Shown piece by piece: positions 44,003-55,680 of a stretch of 64,000 nucleotides of DNA (positions are counted from its first letter, which is position 1; every line of letters begins with the position of its first letter). The stretch is from Rhabditophanes sp. KR3021 (Eukaryota > Nematoda > Chromadorea > Rhabditida > Alloionematidae). A program made the translations under genes and the position numbers. The notes beneath the pieces are model-generated. The model saw only the letters and a list, made by a program, of their open reading frames with translations, did not search any database and was not told the DNA's origin. The DNA is taken from NCBI GenBank assembly GCA_963281155.1, contig CAUJLY010000004.1:4588001-4652000 (forward strand). The letters run 5' to 3'.

Positions 44003-47000
44003 TCAAAATCCATAATTAGTAGCATTTTTAACATGTTGATAGTAAGTAGTTGGCTGAGCGTTGAAAGCTGGTTGAGTCATGTTAAAGTTACCAAATGCAA
44101 ATCCAGGTTGAGAGTACATTTGAGAATTATGGTACTGTGAGTAGATGGAATTTGTTTTGTTGAGATCATTTACAGAATCGCCTAGCATTAAATTGTTGTT
44201 CATTGTACTGTTGTTTATTTCACTTGCAATTTCGGTTTTGACTTTTTCCTTCATTTCAGCGGTTGGATTAGCTTCTAATTTTGACACAGGCGTTGATGGC
44301 GAACTATTTCTCGATTCATCGGGTGAATTGTCTGAGACCATCGATAATTCTTTATACTTCTCAGACCTCTTCTGCTTATATCTATGGTTCTGAAACATAT
44401 ACAATTATAAAACGAAATAATTTTAAAAAATTAATTTAATAAAATGTTTTTTTAAAAAGACATTGAATGTCTGCAAAAAAAGAGTCAAACTGCAGCGTTT
44501 TTGTCATGATGAAACGACTAGTAATGAAGCTCTTGCCGTTATGTATGCTGTTATATTCCATCTTCACGAGCTTCTGTCAAAAATCGACTCGTTTGGCAAT
44601 CTAACGAAGTAATGCTTAAAGTCATTCTGAAACTGACAGGAGAATCTCAAAGATTACTGTCCACAGAATCTAGATCTCTAAAGCATATCATTTAAAAATA
44701 TTTTTTATTTACTATTTTGCCACTTTTTAAAAACTCTTTGATATGCAATAACTTTCAAGACTCTTGTTTAGATTACCTAAAATAAAAATATAATTAGATA
44801 AAACCACTAAGACTATATTAAACCTACTAATATCATTAATAATAATGTGTCAATTTTCAATGATTTAATAAAAGCACAAACCTGGAACCATATTTTGACC
44901 TATCATAATACGTGAAATTAAAATATGGGTTGTTAAATAACTTACTTGTGTTGCTGATAAATTGATTTGGTTAGCAAGTTTTTCACGGTCCGGAGCAGTA
45001 AGATACTTCTGTGCTTTGAAAGTACGTTCAAGCTCAAAGACTTGTTGTTGTGTAAATAGAACTCTTCTTTTTCTCCTCTGGGAACCCAATTGTATTCCCT
45101 GAACGGTAGATCGCGACGGATCAAAGCCACAATTCAATCCCATTCCTTGTGCTGAAAAACGTCCAACTATAAAAGAATCATTAATATTAATAGAGGTAAT
45201 TAAATATCTAGAATAGTGAAAATAAGGTGACAATATTGTATCTTAACAATACATGTATTCTTTGATCGCAACAAAATTGCTGCCAATCAACAAAGGTAGT
45301 AAATATATAATAAATATGGAATAAATATATTTGAATGTATTGAAATAATTGGCAATAGAAGTAAAGAAACTTACTTGACAAACGGGGATCTGTTGCTCCA
45401 TACCACTGATGGGAAGGAGTAGTTGTTGCCATATAATTTGAAAAATCTGTATTATAGGCTTGTTGGAAGCCCTGTTGGGCAGCTGCGGAAAAGTAGGGAT
45501 TAAAGGCATTATTGACTACGGCAGCAACACTTCCAGATGGTGAATCAGGAGTATGAATAGAAGCCCCGTTGCCTAAACCTTGTTGAGGGGCTGTTAAATA
45601 TTGGAATGGATTTACTGATGTCTGATCAAAAACTCCTGATGCAGTAGCAGCAGCATTTGAAGAAGTCATCTGGAGAAACTTTTGATGACTTTGGGCTAAA
45701 ATTAAAATAGAATAATAAGCATTATTTGAGTGTTATTTAGGAGGTCGTCAAGGGTAGTTCAGTAGTATTAGGTAAGATAAGGAAAGGTAGATGGGCCCAC
45801 TCGGACACTTCTCTCAAGTCGACTGATGGACCTCTTATGGCTTCTTCAGGTTTTATATGGAGACGGTAAAGAGGTATCAAAGAGGCACGGAAGAGGTTGG
45901 ACCGCCTAAACTGAGGAGGAGACAACGTTGCTTTATCAAGTGTCTGGTTGGTTGACCGCAAAAGAGTCTTCATAAAAAGCGTACACACATAAACACATAC
46001 GGAAGTGGATAATACTAAAAATTGGTAGATAATATACAAATCATAATTTTAGCTCTCAAATATACCATATATACTACCATCCTAATACAATATTTCAAGA
46101 GATAGGGAAGCTAGATTTAATTTTTTTCAAAAACACTTCACAAATTATTTATATCAAATTAGGGTTGTATTTCTTAAATAATTGCTCACCAAAAATTGTA
46201 TCATACATGTTTGTACTTTTCATTGTATTCCGGTTTTACAATCGAATACTTTTTTATAACAAAACATTCAATTGAAAAATTGATCAAAATTTTCTTTTAT
46301 CAAGGGAATTGTTATTTTGTTAGAGTTAATTTTGTAAAATAGCTAAAATTAAACATCACACAAATATATCAAAAATTCAGGCAAAGTAAACTTTTTTAGA
46401 GTAAATTGACTTTTTTGTTATTCTTTTAAATGGTACCTATTTATCTGTAAGAGATACATTTTAATAAGATAATGTATTATTCAAATAGAGACTTTTGCAT
46501 TAATTTAATTTTTTGAGTAATTCAATTATATCGAATATAATATTTTGTATAGCTGTCTGGTAAAGTGTAAAATTCAATTATAAATATTTGAGCAACACAA
46601 CGATTAAATGACAATTCTTCTCATATTACTTGAGTTAATTGAAAGAAGTACAATATATTGTTAAGAATGTTTTTCAAGCTTATACAAACCCAATTGACAA
46701 GTGGGTAGAGGTAAAAGTGACAGATATAAACTGTCGTTACAGTCAAAATCTCGAATGGTCAAATAAATTAAGATATTTTGGAGTCATTTGAGGCAATAAG
46801 TACTCATATTTGTGTTTGTATTAAAGATAATCTAGTCAAGAAGTACATTCAATTGCATTCAATGACACAAACAATGACACGATGATGCCACACAACATTA
46901 TTAAAAACATACCTAAATGAGTGAAATTGCAGAGCAAATCATTTACACTAAATTTCGGAATTATTGAACTAATTGAAGCATCGTGTTTCTTTTTAATATC

Positions 47001-47780
47001 CCTTATTCTCGGCAATTTGGCATCAAGTACATCTTTCTTTTTAGATGATCCCGCTTCATCGTCCATATTTTGACATTTATTTGGAATAATCGAAGTTATC
47101 TACAAAAAATGTTTTAAACGATTTTTTAAATTTATAAAACCAAAAATATACTGCATTTTATAAAAATGAATGGCTGCTTAATTATGTAGCAAGTGTTAAA
47201 AGTGAAACGGCATCTTAAGAATAGAGTTAGGAGTCAATGAATGAAAAGCTGATGAGTTGCAGAATCAAGTGTTAATGGGTTGAGAGTATTGTATAAAGTC
47301 CCAGAGGCTTCTAATAGTTAACTAATAAATAGCTGCTTGAGAGGCCTTAAGTAGGGAAGTTGAAACTTATGTTTGGAATGAAAAAAGGTAAAACCTGATT
47401 CTAGGAATAATTGAGCTTAAAATAGAGAAAAGTGTTTGTTTGAAGGGCTTTTCACTCATAAACAATTGACAATCATGTAATTTATCTTTTAGAAGGAATA
47501 ATATTTCAAATATCATTTTTGAAGTATTGTATCTTCTTTCACGGATACTGAAATCTTAAAAAGACGGTTCATTCCCAACAACAATCAAGTCCGGATCTTA
47601 TTGTATCAAATGATAAATGCCGAAGCATGACCGGGTTATAAAGATTATACTATTTACTTAACAACTTACTTTTTCAGCACTTTTAGGAGGTTCTTGTTTT
47701 TTTGCCAGCTGTTTGAATGCTTCCATTCTCACCTTTTCGGCAAGCATAGCTGACTCCAAGAGTTTTTCTAGCATAGCCAT
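44003..47780 (-). CDS. NK-2 class homeobox transcription factor
   Basis: Six exons join in phase to 414 residues: 47670-47780, 46913-47099, 45375-45695, 44946-45166, 44882-44899 (18 nt) and 44003-44389. The N-terminal part has [11 protein letters not shown], which matches the TN/eh1-like repressor motif of NK-2 proteins. The homeodomain reads [20 protein letters not shown] to [14 protein letters not shown], with the NK-2 diagnostic Tyr at position 54 (NHRYK). The six residues VKIWFQ of recognition helix 3 are a complete exon of their own. The C-terminal region is Ser/Asn-rich. NK-2 factors act in pharyngeal, neuronal and gland development in nematodes (CEH-22, CEH-24, CEH-27, CEH-28); which orthologue this is cannot be settled by eye. 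The first exon ([13 protein letters not shown]) is chosen because it supplies the only upstream Met in phase. Confidence 0.9.
45740..45965. other. GC-richer island within an NK-2 intron
   Basis: About 225 bp of roughly 50% GC inside the 1.2 kb intron between exons 2 and 3, in strong contrast to the AT-rich flanks. It is open on the minus strand for 100 codons with no known motif. A cis-regulatory element or a small transposon remnant are the two plausible readings; no inverted repeats were seen by eye. Confidence 0.35.
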
Positions 47781-48968
47781 TATAATATATTTGGAGATAA
47801 AAAATGATACTCTATACTGTAGTATTAAAGTTGATAAGATAAAGTTGGAGCAAACAAGCTAATCTGAAAGATTTTGGAAACAATGGCACTCGGTTTAGTG
47901 ATTACAACTTATATTGTCATGAAAAAGGCAAGCATGATAAAAGTGATTTAGTTAGTGTGCTATTATCTGTTTAGCGCTTATTTAACCGCCTCCGGTTCTT
48001 TACCCAAACTGTTTCCGTAACAACTTCTTCTCCTTGTCATTGAGCTGTGGTCGAGAGCCATCTTTTCTGGTATCTTCTTCCTTAACCTCATGTAGAGTCA
48101 TATAGAGGCCCAAACCAAAATACCCTCTTAGGCTCGTTAACTAAATTGTAACTTCCGATTCAAGAGAGATTGTTTTGAAGTCTTTTCTTCCTAAACAAAC
48201 TCAAATTTGATTATCATCAGTTATACTTTAAGCGAAGACATGATCCTTATGTGTCACTAGTATCACTAATGACAGTTATCTATATACGCAATTAGTTGGC
48301 AATTGTTTTAACGCTTCTAACTTCTAAGCATCATTAAAGCTTTATTTCTTTTCGTATTCAATTTACCACATACTAAATACTATTTTAAGATAAGGATGAC
48401 TACACATAATAAACAAACACGGTACTACCAATTCTAAACTCGTTTAATTTAATTTAATCGTTCCTAACACCGTACACAGCCAATTTATCTTCTTTCTGTC
48501 CAAAACATATTATAATGCCATATAATTACTTATTTCTGCAATCACACAAAGCGTACTCCATAAATATCTTAATTCTACATATTGAAAGTTAAGAGATTAG
48601 GATATTTTAATATTCGTTTAATGATAAACTTTCTGCCATCTCATAAAAGATACCAACGCATTATGTCAACATGTTATCAATTGCATACTAATTTATATAT
48701 GTAATTTATTTTTGTTGATTCAAACAGTCAAGTATGGTTTGCTTAACAAAACCAATCATTTGATAGACAGTTTAATGTGCTATTAACAATAATGTTTTTA
48801 TTGGCCATATTTTTATAGATAGTTGTTCTTAGCGAGAACAATCGCCGGTTTGTTTGGTATGTAGCGTCCAAGTGAATATTTGCACCTAAACAATTAAAAC
48901 GTGTATACACGTGGCTTCAATAAATATTCCACAAGCAAATTAAGTTGTACATTTATTAGTGATATTTT
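47781..48968. other. Divergent intergenic region with decayed gene fragments
   Basis: Contains the duplicated SLC25 gene tail (48280-48390) and, on the minus strand around 47990-48150, a broken coding-like stretch (NEPKRVFWFGPLYDS, then a stop, then DGSRPQLNDKEKKLLRKQFG and a stop). The two lie next to each other and may be leftovers of one duplication or insertion. The remainder is AT-rich promoter DNA for the GalNAc-transferase and NK-2 genes. Confidence 0.35.
48280..48390 (+). pseudogene. Partial copy of the 3' end of the SLC25 carrier gene
   Basis: About 105 bp nearly identical to 52671-52774, including the last codons of the carrier (TIYAIS...LF and the TAA) and the start of its 3' UTR (the AAAGCTTTATTTCTT/CGTATTCAATTTACCACATA stretch). 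The copy has a 7-bp insertion and scattered substitutions. The upstream part of the gene is not present here, so this is a truncated duplicate 4.4 kb from its source. Confidence 0.75.
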
Positions 48969-51161
48969 ATGAGAATTGGCAATTTTATCATTGACAGGTT
49001 ATTTTCTAAAATGAATACCTCTCTTAGACGCTATCTCTTTCAAATTAAACGATCTTTAAATCACAAACCTACTGTCTTATTGCTGGCAATTCTAATAGTT
49101 GCTCTTATATTTTTCTTGCACAGTGATTCCAGCCAAGATTCAAATAGTATACCCTTAAAACTGAATTCAAATGATGTTTTGACTAGAGGAAATCGAAATA
49201 AAAAAGGGGATGACACAGATCTACCGGATGATTCAGATCCGAATTGTTATCTTACTGATGGAGTTAATGGAAACTTCGAACCACCACAGCAAATAGATAA
49301 CGGGGGTCCAGGAGAAATGGGTAGAGCATTGGAAGTTGAAGAAAACGACGAGTCAAGACGAGCAATGACCGAATTTGGGTTTAATACTCACGTTAGTGAC
49401 ATGATTTCTATGAACCGCACAGTCAACGATATCCGTCTCAAAGAATGCAAATATTGGAATTATCCCGAAGATTTGCCCACCGTTTCAGTTGTTATCGCCT
49501 TCCATAATGAAGGATGGAGTCCATTGTTGAGAACAGTCCATTCGATCTTCTTGAGGACTCCAACATATTTATTAGAAGAAATTATAATGGTATGTTCAAT
49601 TTTAATCATCTTTGGTTTAATTGTTTGACTCATTTTTAGGTGGACGACTTTTCAGACAAAGATCATTTGAAAAGCAAGCTAGATGATTACATAAAACAGT
49701 TCAATGGAAAAGTTAAAGTTATTCGTAATGCTGAAAGAGAAGGGCTTATTAGGACAAGAACAATTGGTGGAAAAGCAGCCAAAGGAGAGGTGATTGTTTT
49801 CCTTGATGCTCACTGTGAAGGTAAGAGATATAAAATTGTAAAATGTATCCTTCATATATTTCAGTAAACGTCAATTGGCTTCCGCCACTTCTAGCACCCA
49901 TTAAAAACAATAAACGCATAATGACAGTTCCAGTAATTGACGGTATTGATATGAATACATGGGAGTATAGAAGCGTTTATGGCGCTTCTGATAGGCATTT
50001 CCGTGGAATATTCGAATGGGGGCTGCTGTACAAAGAAAAGCTTTTGACTGGCCATGAAAAAACTAGAAGAAAGCATCCTAGTCAACCCTTCCGGTCGCCT
50101 ACTCATGCTGGAGGCTTATTTGCAATCAACAAGGCTTGGTTTGAAGAACTAGGCTATTATGATGACGGTAAGCATAATGTTAATTCATTATATGTTCGTT
50201 GTTTTATGTTCATTAATTGTTATGTTGCTTTTTGATGTGTTATTTTTGATGATTTATTTTAATAATAATCCATTTTCTTTAGGTTTGCAAATATGGGGAG
50301 GCGAACAGTATGGTAAGGGGAAAATGTGATGTAAACTCCATAGTTATTATTTTTATCGTTTTAGAGTTGTCTTTCAAGATTTGGCAATGTGGAGGTGGAA
50401 TTCTTTTTGTTCCTTGCAGTCACGTCGGTCATGTTTACAGGTAATTTGGCAAATTATGGGCTTTATGTACCTTTTCAGATCGCATATGCCTTATTCATTT
50501 GGTAAAAAATTCCAAGGAGTGCCAGTTATATCAACCAATATGCTCAGAGTTATTAGAGTATGGATGTCTGATTACGAAAAATATTACATGATTAGAGAAC
50601 CGAGTGCCCAGAAACGTGATCCCGGAGATATCACTGCTGCTTTGGCAGTTAAAGAAAAACTTCAATGCAAAGATTTCCATTGGTATATGACTAAAGTTGC
50701 TCCCGATCTACTGGAGGATTTTCCACTTTTGCCTGATAACTTTGTTTGGGGAGAAGCTAAAAATGTGAAGTCTGGGAAGTGTTTGGATGTAGGAGGCCCT
50801 GAAACAATTCTCTCTGCTCATGGATGCCACGGATTTGGTGGAAACCAACTTCTTCGTCTAAATGTTGAAGGACGGCTATCCCAAGGAGAATGGTGTATTG
50901 TTGGAACGACTCATAAAGCCAAATCGGATAGGTAACATTTAATATGATTAGAATATTTATTTATAAATTAATTGTAGATGCCCAATGGGAACTGTTGATG
51001 GTAGTTGGGAATATGACAAAGCAACTAAGTTGATTAGAAACAAAAAACAAGATAAATGTATTACAGTTGCATCAAAGTCATACTCAAATGACGTAACTCT
51101 TGAAGATTGCGAACCTTCCAATGAATTCCAACAATTTGTTTGGAGAGAAATCTTTAACTGA
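48969..51161 (+). CDS. Polypeptide N-acetylgalactosaminyltransferase (gly-7/GALNT7-like)
   Basis: Seven exons (48969-49589, 49640-49820, 49865-50167, 50283-50312, 50365-50440, 50479-50931, 50978-51161) give 615 residues. A type II membrane anchor ([18 protein letters not shown]) precedes a stem with Asp/Asn-rich sequence. The GT27 catalytic domain shows [37 protein letters not shown] (the DxH Mn site), the Gal/GalNAc-T motif [20 protein letters not shown] and [21 protein letters not shown] ricin-type lectin domain with two visible repeats ([16 protein letters not shown]) follows. It starts mucin-type O-glycosylation in the Golgi. DDFSDKDHL and the short lectin domain resemble GALNT7/GLY-7, which prefers already glycosylated substrates. 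Initiation could be at 48969 or at Met 49011; the latter gives a shorter cytosolic tail. Confidence 0.93.
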
Positions 51162-51653
51162 GTAATTCATATCATAATAATATTGCTGTAAATTATTAAA
51201 TAAAAATTTATTTTATAATTGTTAGATTTAAATAACTTCTTTAACTTCTTTAAACACTTGGCTGAATTTGTTGGAATCTTTTATATAAAAAGGTATTGCA
51301 TCAAACAGATTAGAGTAAAAAATATCTCTAACAATTAAACAGATATTACTTTGGTCCTTGATTGTAAATTAATGGTAGTGCAATGTAGATGGTTGATAAT
51401 TAAATATTATATCGCTAGTTTAGTGTGTTCAAAACACTTATTCTTATCTATTACGAGGAGGACGTGCAATAGTATGATTGTCATTCTTGAAACTTATAAA
51501 GAAAATAACGAATATGTGTCTGGTCTCTCTCTCTCGTCGCACACATATACTCTGACTTCTCCGGCTTGTGGTGAACAAGTAACATATATTTTAATCGACT
51601 TGTTCATTTTAGCCATATTGCGTCTACGGATATTCTTTTAACAAAATAGGATC
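51162..51653 (+). other. Intergenic: GalNAc-transferase 3' UTR and carrier promoter
   Basis: AATAAA near 51199 serves the GalNAc-transferase gene. A pyrimidine-rich run (TCTCTCTCTCTCG, 51523-51537) lies about 120 bp before the carrier ATG and may be a core promoter or leader element. The 96-codon frame here has no coding character. Confidence 0.45.
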
Positions 51654-52702
51654 ATGTCACAAAAGGAATTTTCATACAGGAAAAAGATTCTTTCCGGCGG
51701 CACGGCTGGGATCGTTGGTGTTACTTGTGTTTTTCCGTTGGATTTAGGTAATTTTATGTTGGCATATGTTTAAAATCGTTTTCCAGTTAAAACACGTTTA
51801 CAAAATCAAATCATATCTGGTGATGGAAAAGCTCAATATTCTTCTATCTTAGATTGTGCTAAGAAAGTTTGGAATTCTGGCGGTATCTCATATTCTTCCA
51901 AATTTAGAGGGTTATATTCTGGGTATGGTGTGAATGTTCTGTTGATCACGCCTGAGAAGGTAACGGATGAATGAATGTATTTAGATGACTCTTTTGTTGT
52001 AGGCCATTAAATTAGTAGCGAATGACGTATTTCGCTATAAACTTGCTGCCCATGGTGAAACAAAGTTGGCCTTATGGAAAGCTATGGTTGCTGGAGGATC
52101 AGCCGGAGCTCTTCAGTGTATAGTTACGAGTCCCATGGAGTTCTTTAAAGTTAGTTGTATTGATTGTATACTGTTTCATTTGAAAATTTATAGATACAAG
52201 GTCAGACTGGAACAAAAGTTTCTGTCCCTGAACTAGCCTTGAAGATCTTTAAGGAAAAGGGAATTGCTGGCCTTTATAAAGGCATTGTCCCTACATTATG
52301 CCGTGATATATCGTTTAGTGTCCTATATTTCCCATTGTTTGCTATCTTAGATGATCTAGCTCCAAGAAAAAATAATGGATCCGAATCTGTGTTTTGGGGG
52401 TCACTCCTAGCTGGTCTTAGTGCTGGTGCTTTTTCTTCGTTTGCTGTCACTCCATTGGATGTGGTTAAGACTCGAATGCAAATGATAACGCCGGAGAAGA
52501 AATACAAACATGTTCCAGACGCTCTTGTCAAGATTCTAAACGAAGAAGGACCAAAAGCTTTGTTCAAGGGAGGAGCAATGAGGTATGTTAAAGTCATTTC
52601 AATCATGTTTTGTAATCTGTTTTCATTCAAAGGTCCGCTTGCGTGGGAATACTGTTTGGTGTAGCTCAGACTATATACGCAATTAGTTCCCACTTGTTTT
52701 AA
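51654..52702 (+). CDS. Mitochondrial glutamate-type carrier (SLC25A22/A18-like)
   Basis: Five exons (51654-51747, 51787-51959, 52003-52149, 52194-52582, 52633-52702) give 290 residues, normal for the family. Three repeats carry the mitochondrial carrier signature: PLDLVKTRLQNQ, then TSPMEFFKIQGQ and TPLDVVKTRMQ. Each is followed by a G-x-x-x-LY/F-K/R-G-type element (KFRGLYSG, GIAGLYKG, PKALFKGG). The second repeat having PMEFFKIQ and the absence of long N-terminal extensions fit the glutamate/H+ symporter branch, which brings glutamate into the matrix; substrate is inferred from overall resemblance. Last exon and 3' UTR are duplicated at 48280. It converges on the Gln-rich gene with 210 bp between stops. 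Confidence 0.9.
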
Positions 52703-52912
52703 CGCTTCGAACTTCTGAGCATCATTAAAACTTTATTTCTTCTCGTATTCAATTTACCACATACTATTTTAAGAAGACCATATTTCAACTTTTGAATCAT
52801 GAACTCATTAATTTGGTAATAAAATCTGATACTTGCCTTGCATTAAAAGAATATAAACGAACTTAATTTATATAAATAGAAAACAAATATTTACAAAAAT
52901 TTAAGTAGTATT

Positions 52913-54916
52913 TTACTTTCCATACCACATATTTCCTTGATTAGCGTAGTAGTTGTTAGTTGATTGGTATGGTTGTTGATAATAGGCATTTTGATTATAA
53001 TTATTATTATATTGTTGTTGCTGGTAAGGATAGTAGGATCCTTGATTTCCATTTGGATATCTGTTTTGATAATTCATTTGTTGTTGGTATATTACTGGTT
53101 GAGGAGTAGTTGTAGATACGATCACATTTGTTCGTACAGATGGCTGTATGTGTCTGGGAGGCACTGCAGATGGTGGAATTTGATTTCCTGAATAGATGTT
53201 TCTGTTTTGTTGATAACCATTTTGAGAGGCAATTTGAGTTGCAATATTTCTTGTGAAAGGCAACGGTTTTTCTTGGATTGGAGGTGAGACAACTGCAAAT
53301 GCACGCCGGCTAAGAGCGTTATTTTGACCGCCGATTTCTTTTATTTGATTATTTATGAGCATATCAGACGTGTATATGTGTCTACCGGCAATTTGGGTTC
53401 CTTCGATTGGCGTTCCTCTAGGAATTACGGATTGTAGATTCCTTGAAGGATATGGTTGTTTATTGTCAATGACCTGTGTTACTTGTTGCGACCTTTGAGG
53501 GTTAGTTTGTTCAATGGGTTTTGAATGGATTTGGTCTATTTGAGTGACTTGATTTACATGATTGATTTGGTTAATACGATTTTGTTGTGGATGGACAATT
53601 GCACTCGTTTTCTTTGCATAAACTATTGGTTTAATAGTTGTCGTTTGAAAGTTGATTCGGCTCATGATAGTTCGATCAATTGATGGCTGGACGGTTGATG
53701 GCTGAACGAATGTTTGTTTCACAAATGTTTGCTGAACAACTGCTGGCTGAACAACTGCTGGTTGAACAATTGGTGTCTGGATAGATGGTTGTTTGTTTTC
53801 AAAAACATGACTGGAAATAACATTAATTGTCTTTGGTGCTTTATTGTTAGAATAATTACTTTGCCATGAACTGATTGTCTCCGTTGTTGTTGAAGGAAGA
53901 AGCTGTTTTGCTTTTGCAATTTCAGGTTCTTTTTTCGATTTGATGTTCAACTTATAAGATAATTAATTGTTAAAATGAGTTGAAACTTACCTGTTTCGCA
54001 ATTTCCATAAACTCATCTTCCTTTAGGTTACTTTCCTTCAGAATCTTCATTAACTTTTTCAGAGTAGGAGCTACTGATTTTTTGCTTTCGGTCTCCTCGC
54101 CATCTTCTTCGTAATCCGCAATTCCTTTTTTATTTTTACTGTCAGTTTTAGTTACATCCGTTTCATGATTAAATTCAATTTTAGTTCCTTTAATTTTTTT
54201 CTCCCCGAATTCATCAAGGTCTTCATTATCGGTGACCGAATCAGTAGTTGTTTCGATATTATCTTCACCATCAGTAGTTTCTTCTTCCGTTGGCTTAGAT
54301 TTATTTTCTTCACTCCCAGATTCCACATCTGGATCTTCAGTAGTCACTTTCAATATTTCCAACTTTGATCCATATTCCTCTGGTAAAATTTTCTCAGTGG
54401 TTGTTCTAGGAGCAATTGTTATTCTACCATATACGTTTCCAGTTCCGTCCGGAGATTTAGTGCTTGTCCCTAATTGAACCCCATAAAGTCTTTCTTGAAG
54501 CATTTTCTGGTTCTAAAAATATATAGTTCAAATAATATGAAGCAAAATATAGTATTGAAAGATATATAAATGAGTAGAGCAAAACAAATCCGCAGAAATA
54601 AGAATTGTTTTTAATTATATACCTTACTATTTTCTTCAACTAAAATTGGAAACCATTGAGATTCAGAAGCAGTGTTAGCAATATTTACTCCTGTTCCCGT
54701 GAGTTGCATCGCCGTTTGTGCAAGTTGATAAATTGCAGAAAGCCCACCGCCTAATCCATTTGCCGCTCCTGCACCTGCTGAAACAGCACTTCCTAATCCT
54801 GATCCACCGCCTAAAATACTTGTCACTAATCCAGCGATTTCAGATATTTGTGCATTCGTTGTTTGAAATAAAAATATAAAAATTATAAATCGCCTGATAT
54901 TAAGTGGCAGTGTCAT
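52913..54916 (-). CDS. Gln/Thr-rich secreted protein, unknown function
   Basis: Exons 54623-54916, 53991-54512 and 52913-53950 give 617 residues in phase. It has a signal peptide (MTLPLNIRRFIIFIFLFQTTNAQ) and a Gly/Ala-rich segment (GSGLGSAVSAGAGAANGLGG). A Glu/Asp/Thr-rich central part follows, with a short helix (KKLMKILKESNLKEDEFMEI). A long Gln/Val/Thr-rich region holds short repeats (VQPAVVQPAVVQQTFVKQTF), and the C-terminus is rich in Gln, Asn and Tyr (YYPYQQQQYNNNYNQ). No named domain is visible. Low-complexity secreted proteins of this kind are frequent in nematode cuticle and extracellular matrix, and Tyr/Gln-rich tails are suited to cross-linking; that role is inference. Antisense frames over the acidic part are shadows. 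Confidence 0.78.
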
Positions 54917-55680
54917 TGTCTAAAAATGGTAATTGATCAAGGAAATTTGCGTTTTAACAATACATATAACACACAACGGATATACAAATATTAAATTACA
55001 TTATTTTAATTAACATCAATAAAACCACTGCTACTTTGGCGTACAAAAACATATTTTAAGGGAAAGTTTTAAGTAAAAATAGTGATTTTGATGCAACGAC
55101 AATGGATATGATAATTCTGTATGCAACGTAAATGAACATCATAAGTTAGAGGCAAGTTTGAATCAAGATAAAATGAATAATCTTAGATTAGAAGTGATTG
55201 TTTGATATATCAACCTGCTTAAACTAGTTTGTTTATTTCATAATTTTTTATTCATGCTTAGTTAAATCTCCTATCAAAATGTTGTTGAGAAACGCTTCTG
55301 ACCATCATTTAGTTAAAATAAGACTTTTATCTAAATTATCCAAAGATGTCGTAGATGCGGATGACAATGCAGCAAGACACATTTGATGGGTAATTTCAAC
55401 TTTCTATGGGCATTTTTGATTCCATGTTTAAACAAGTCAAATCTAGTTTCTTAAAGAGGATGCATATACTACATATTTGTATAACACATATTATATACAT
55501 AATATTATGTGTATATGGATGAATCCTAAATTTGGTCTTTTAAGAAGAAAGCATATTTGCATGCAAAAGAAGGTTCATTATCATAGTATTTATGAGCACT
55601 AAATAACTGACACTTAATTATAATTCACACATATTTAATATTTTACTTATTAATATAACCATTATTTGTAATTGAGATCT
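54917..55680. other. AT-rich intergenic DNA
   Basis: Between the Gln-rich gene and the 3' end of the GPCR gene. A 35-codon plus-strand frame at 55279 (MLLRNASDHH...) is too short to support. Nothing else seen. Confidence 0.4.

Noticed and set aside
54165..54477. Plus-strand frames of 67 and 81 codons
   Set aside because: Antisense of the Glu/Thr-rich part of the Gln-rich secreted protein.
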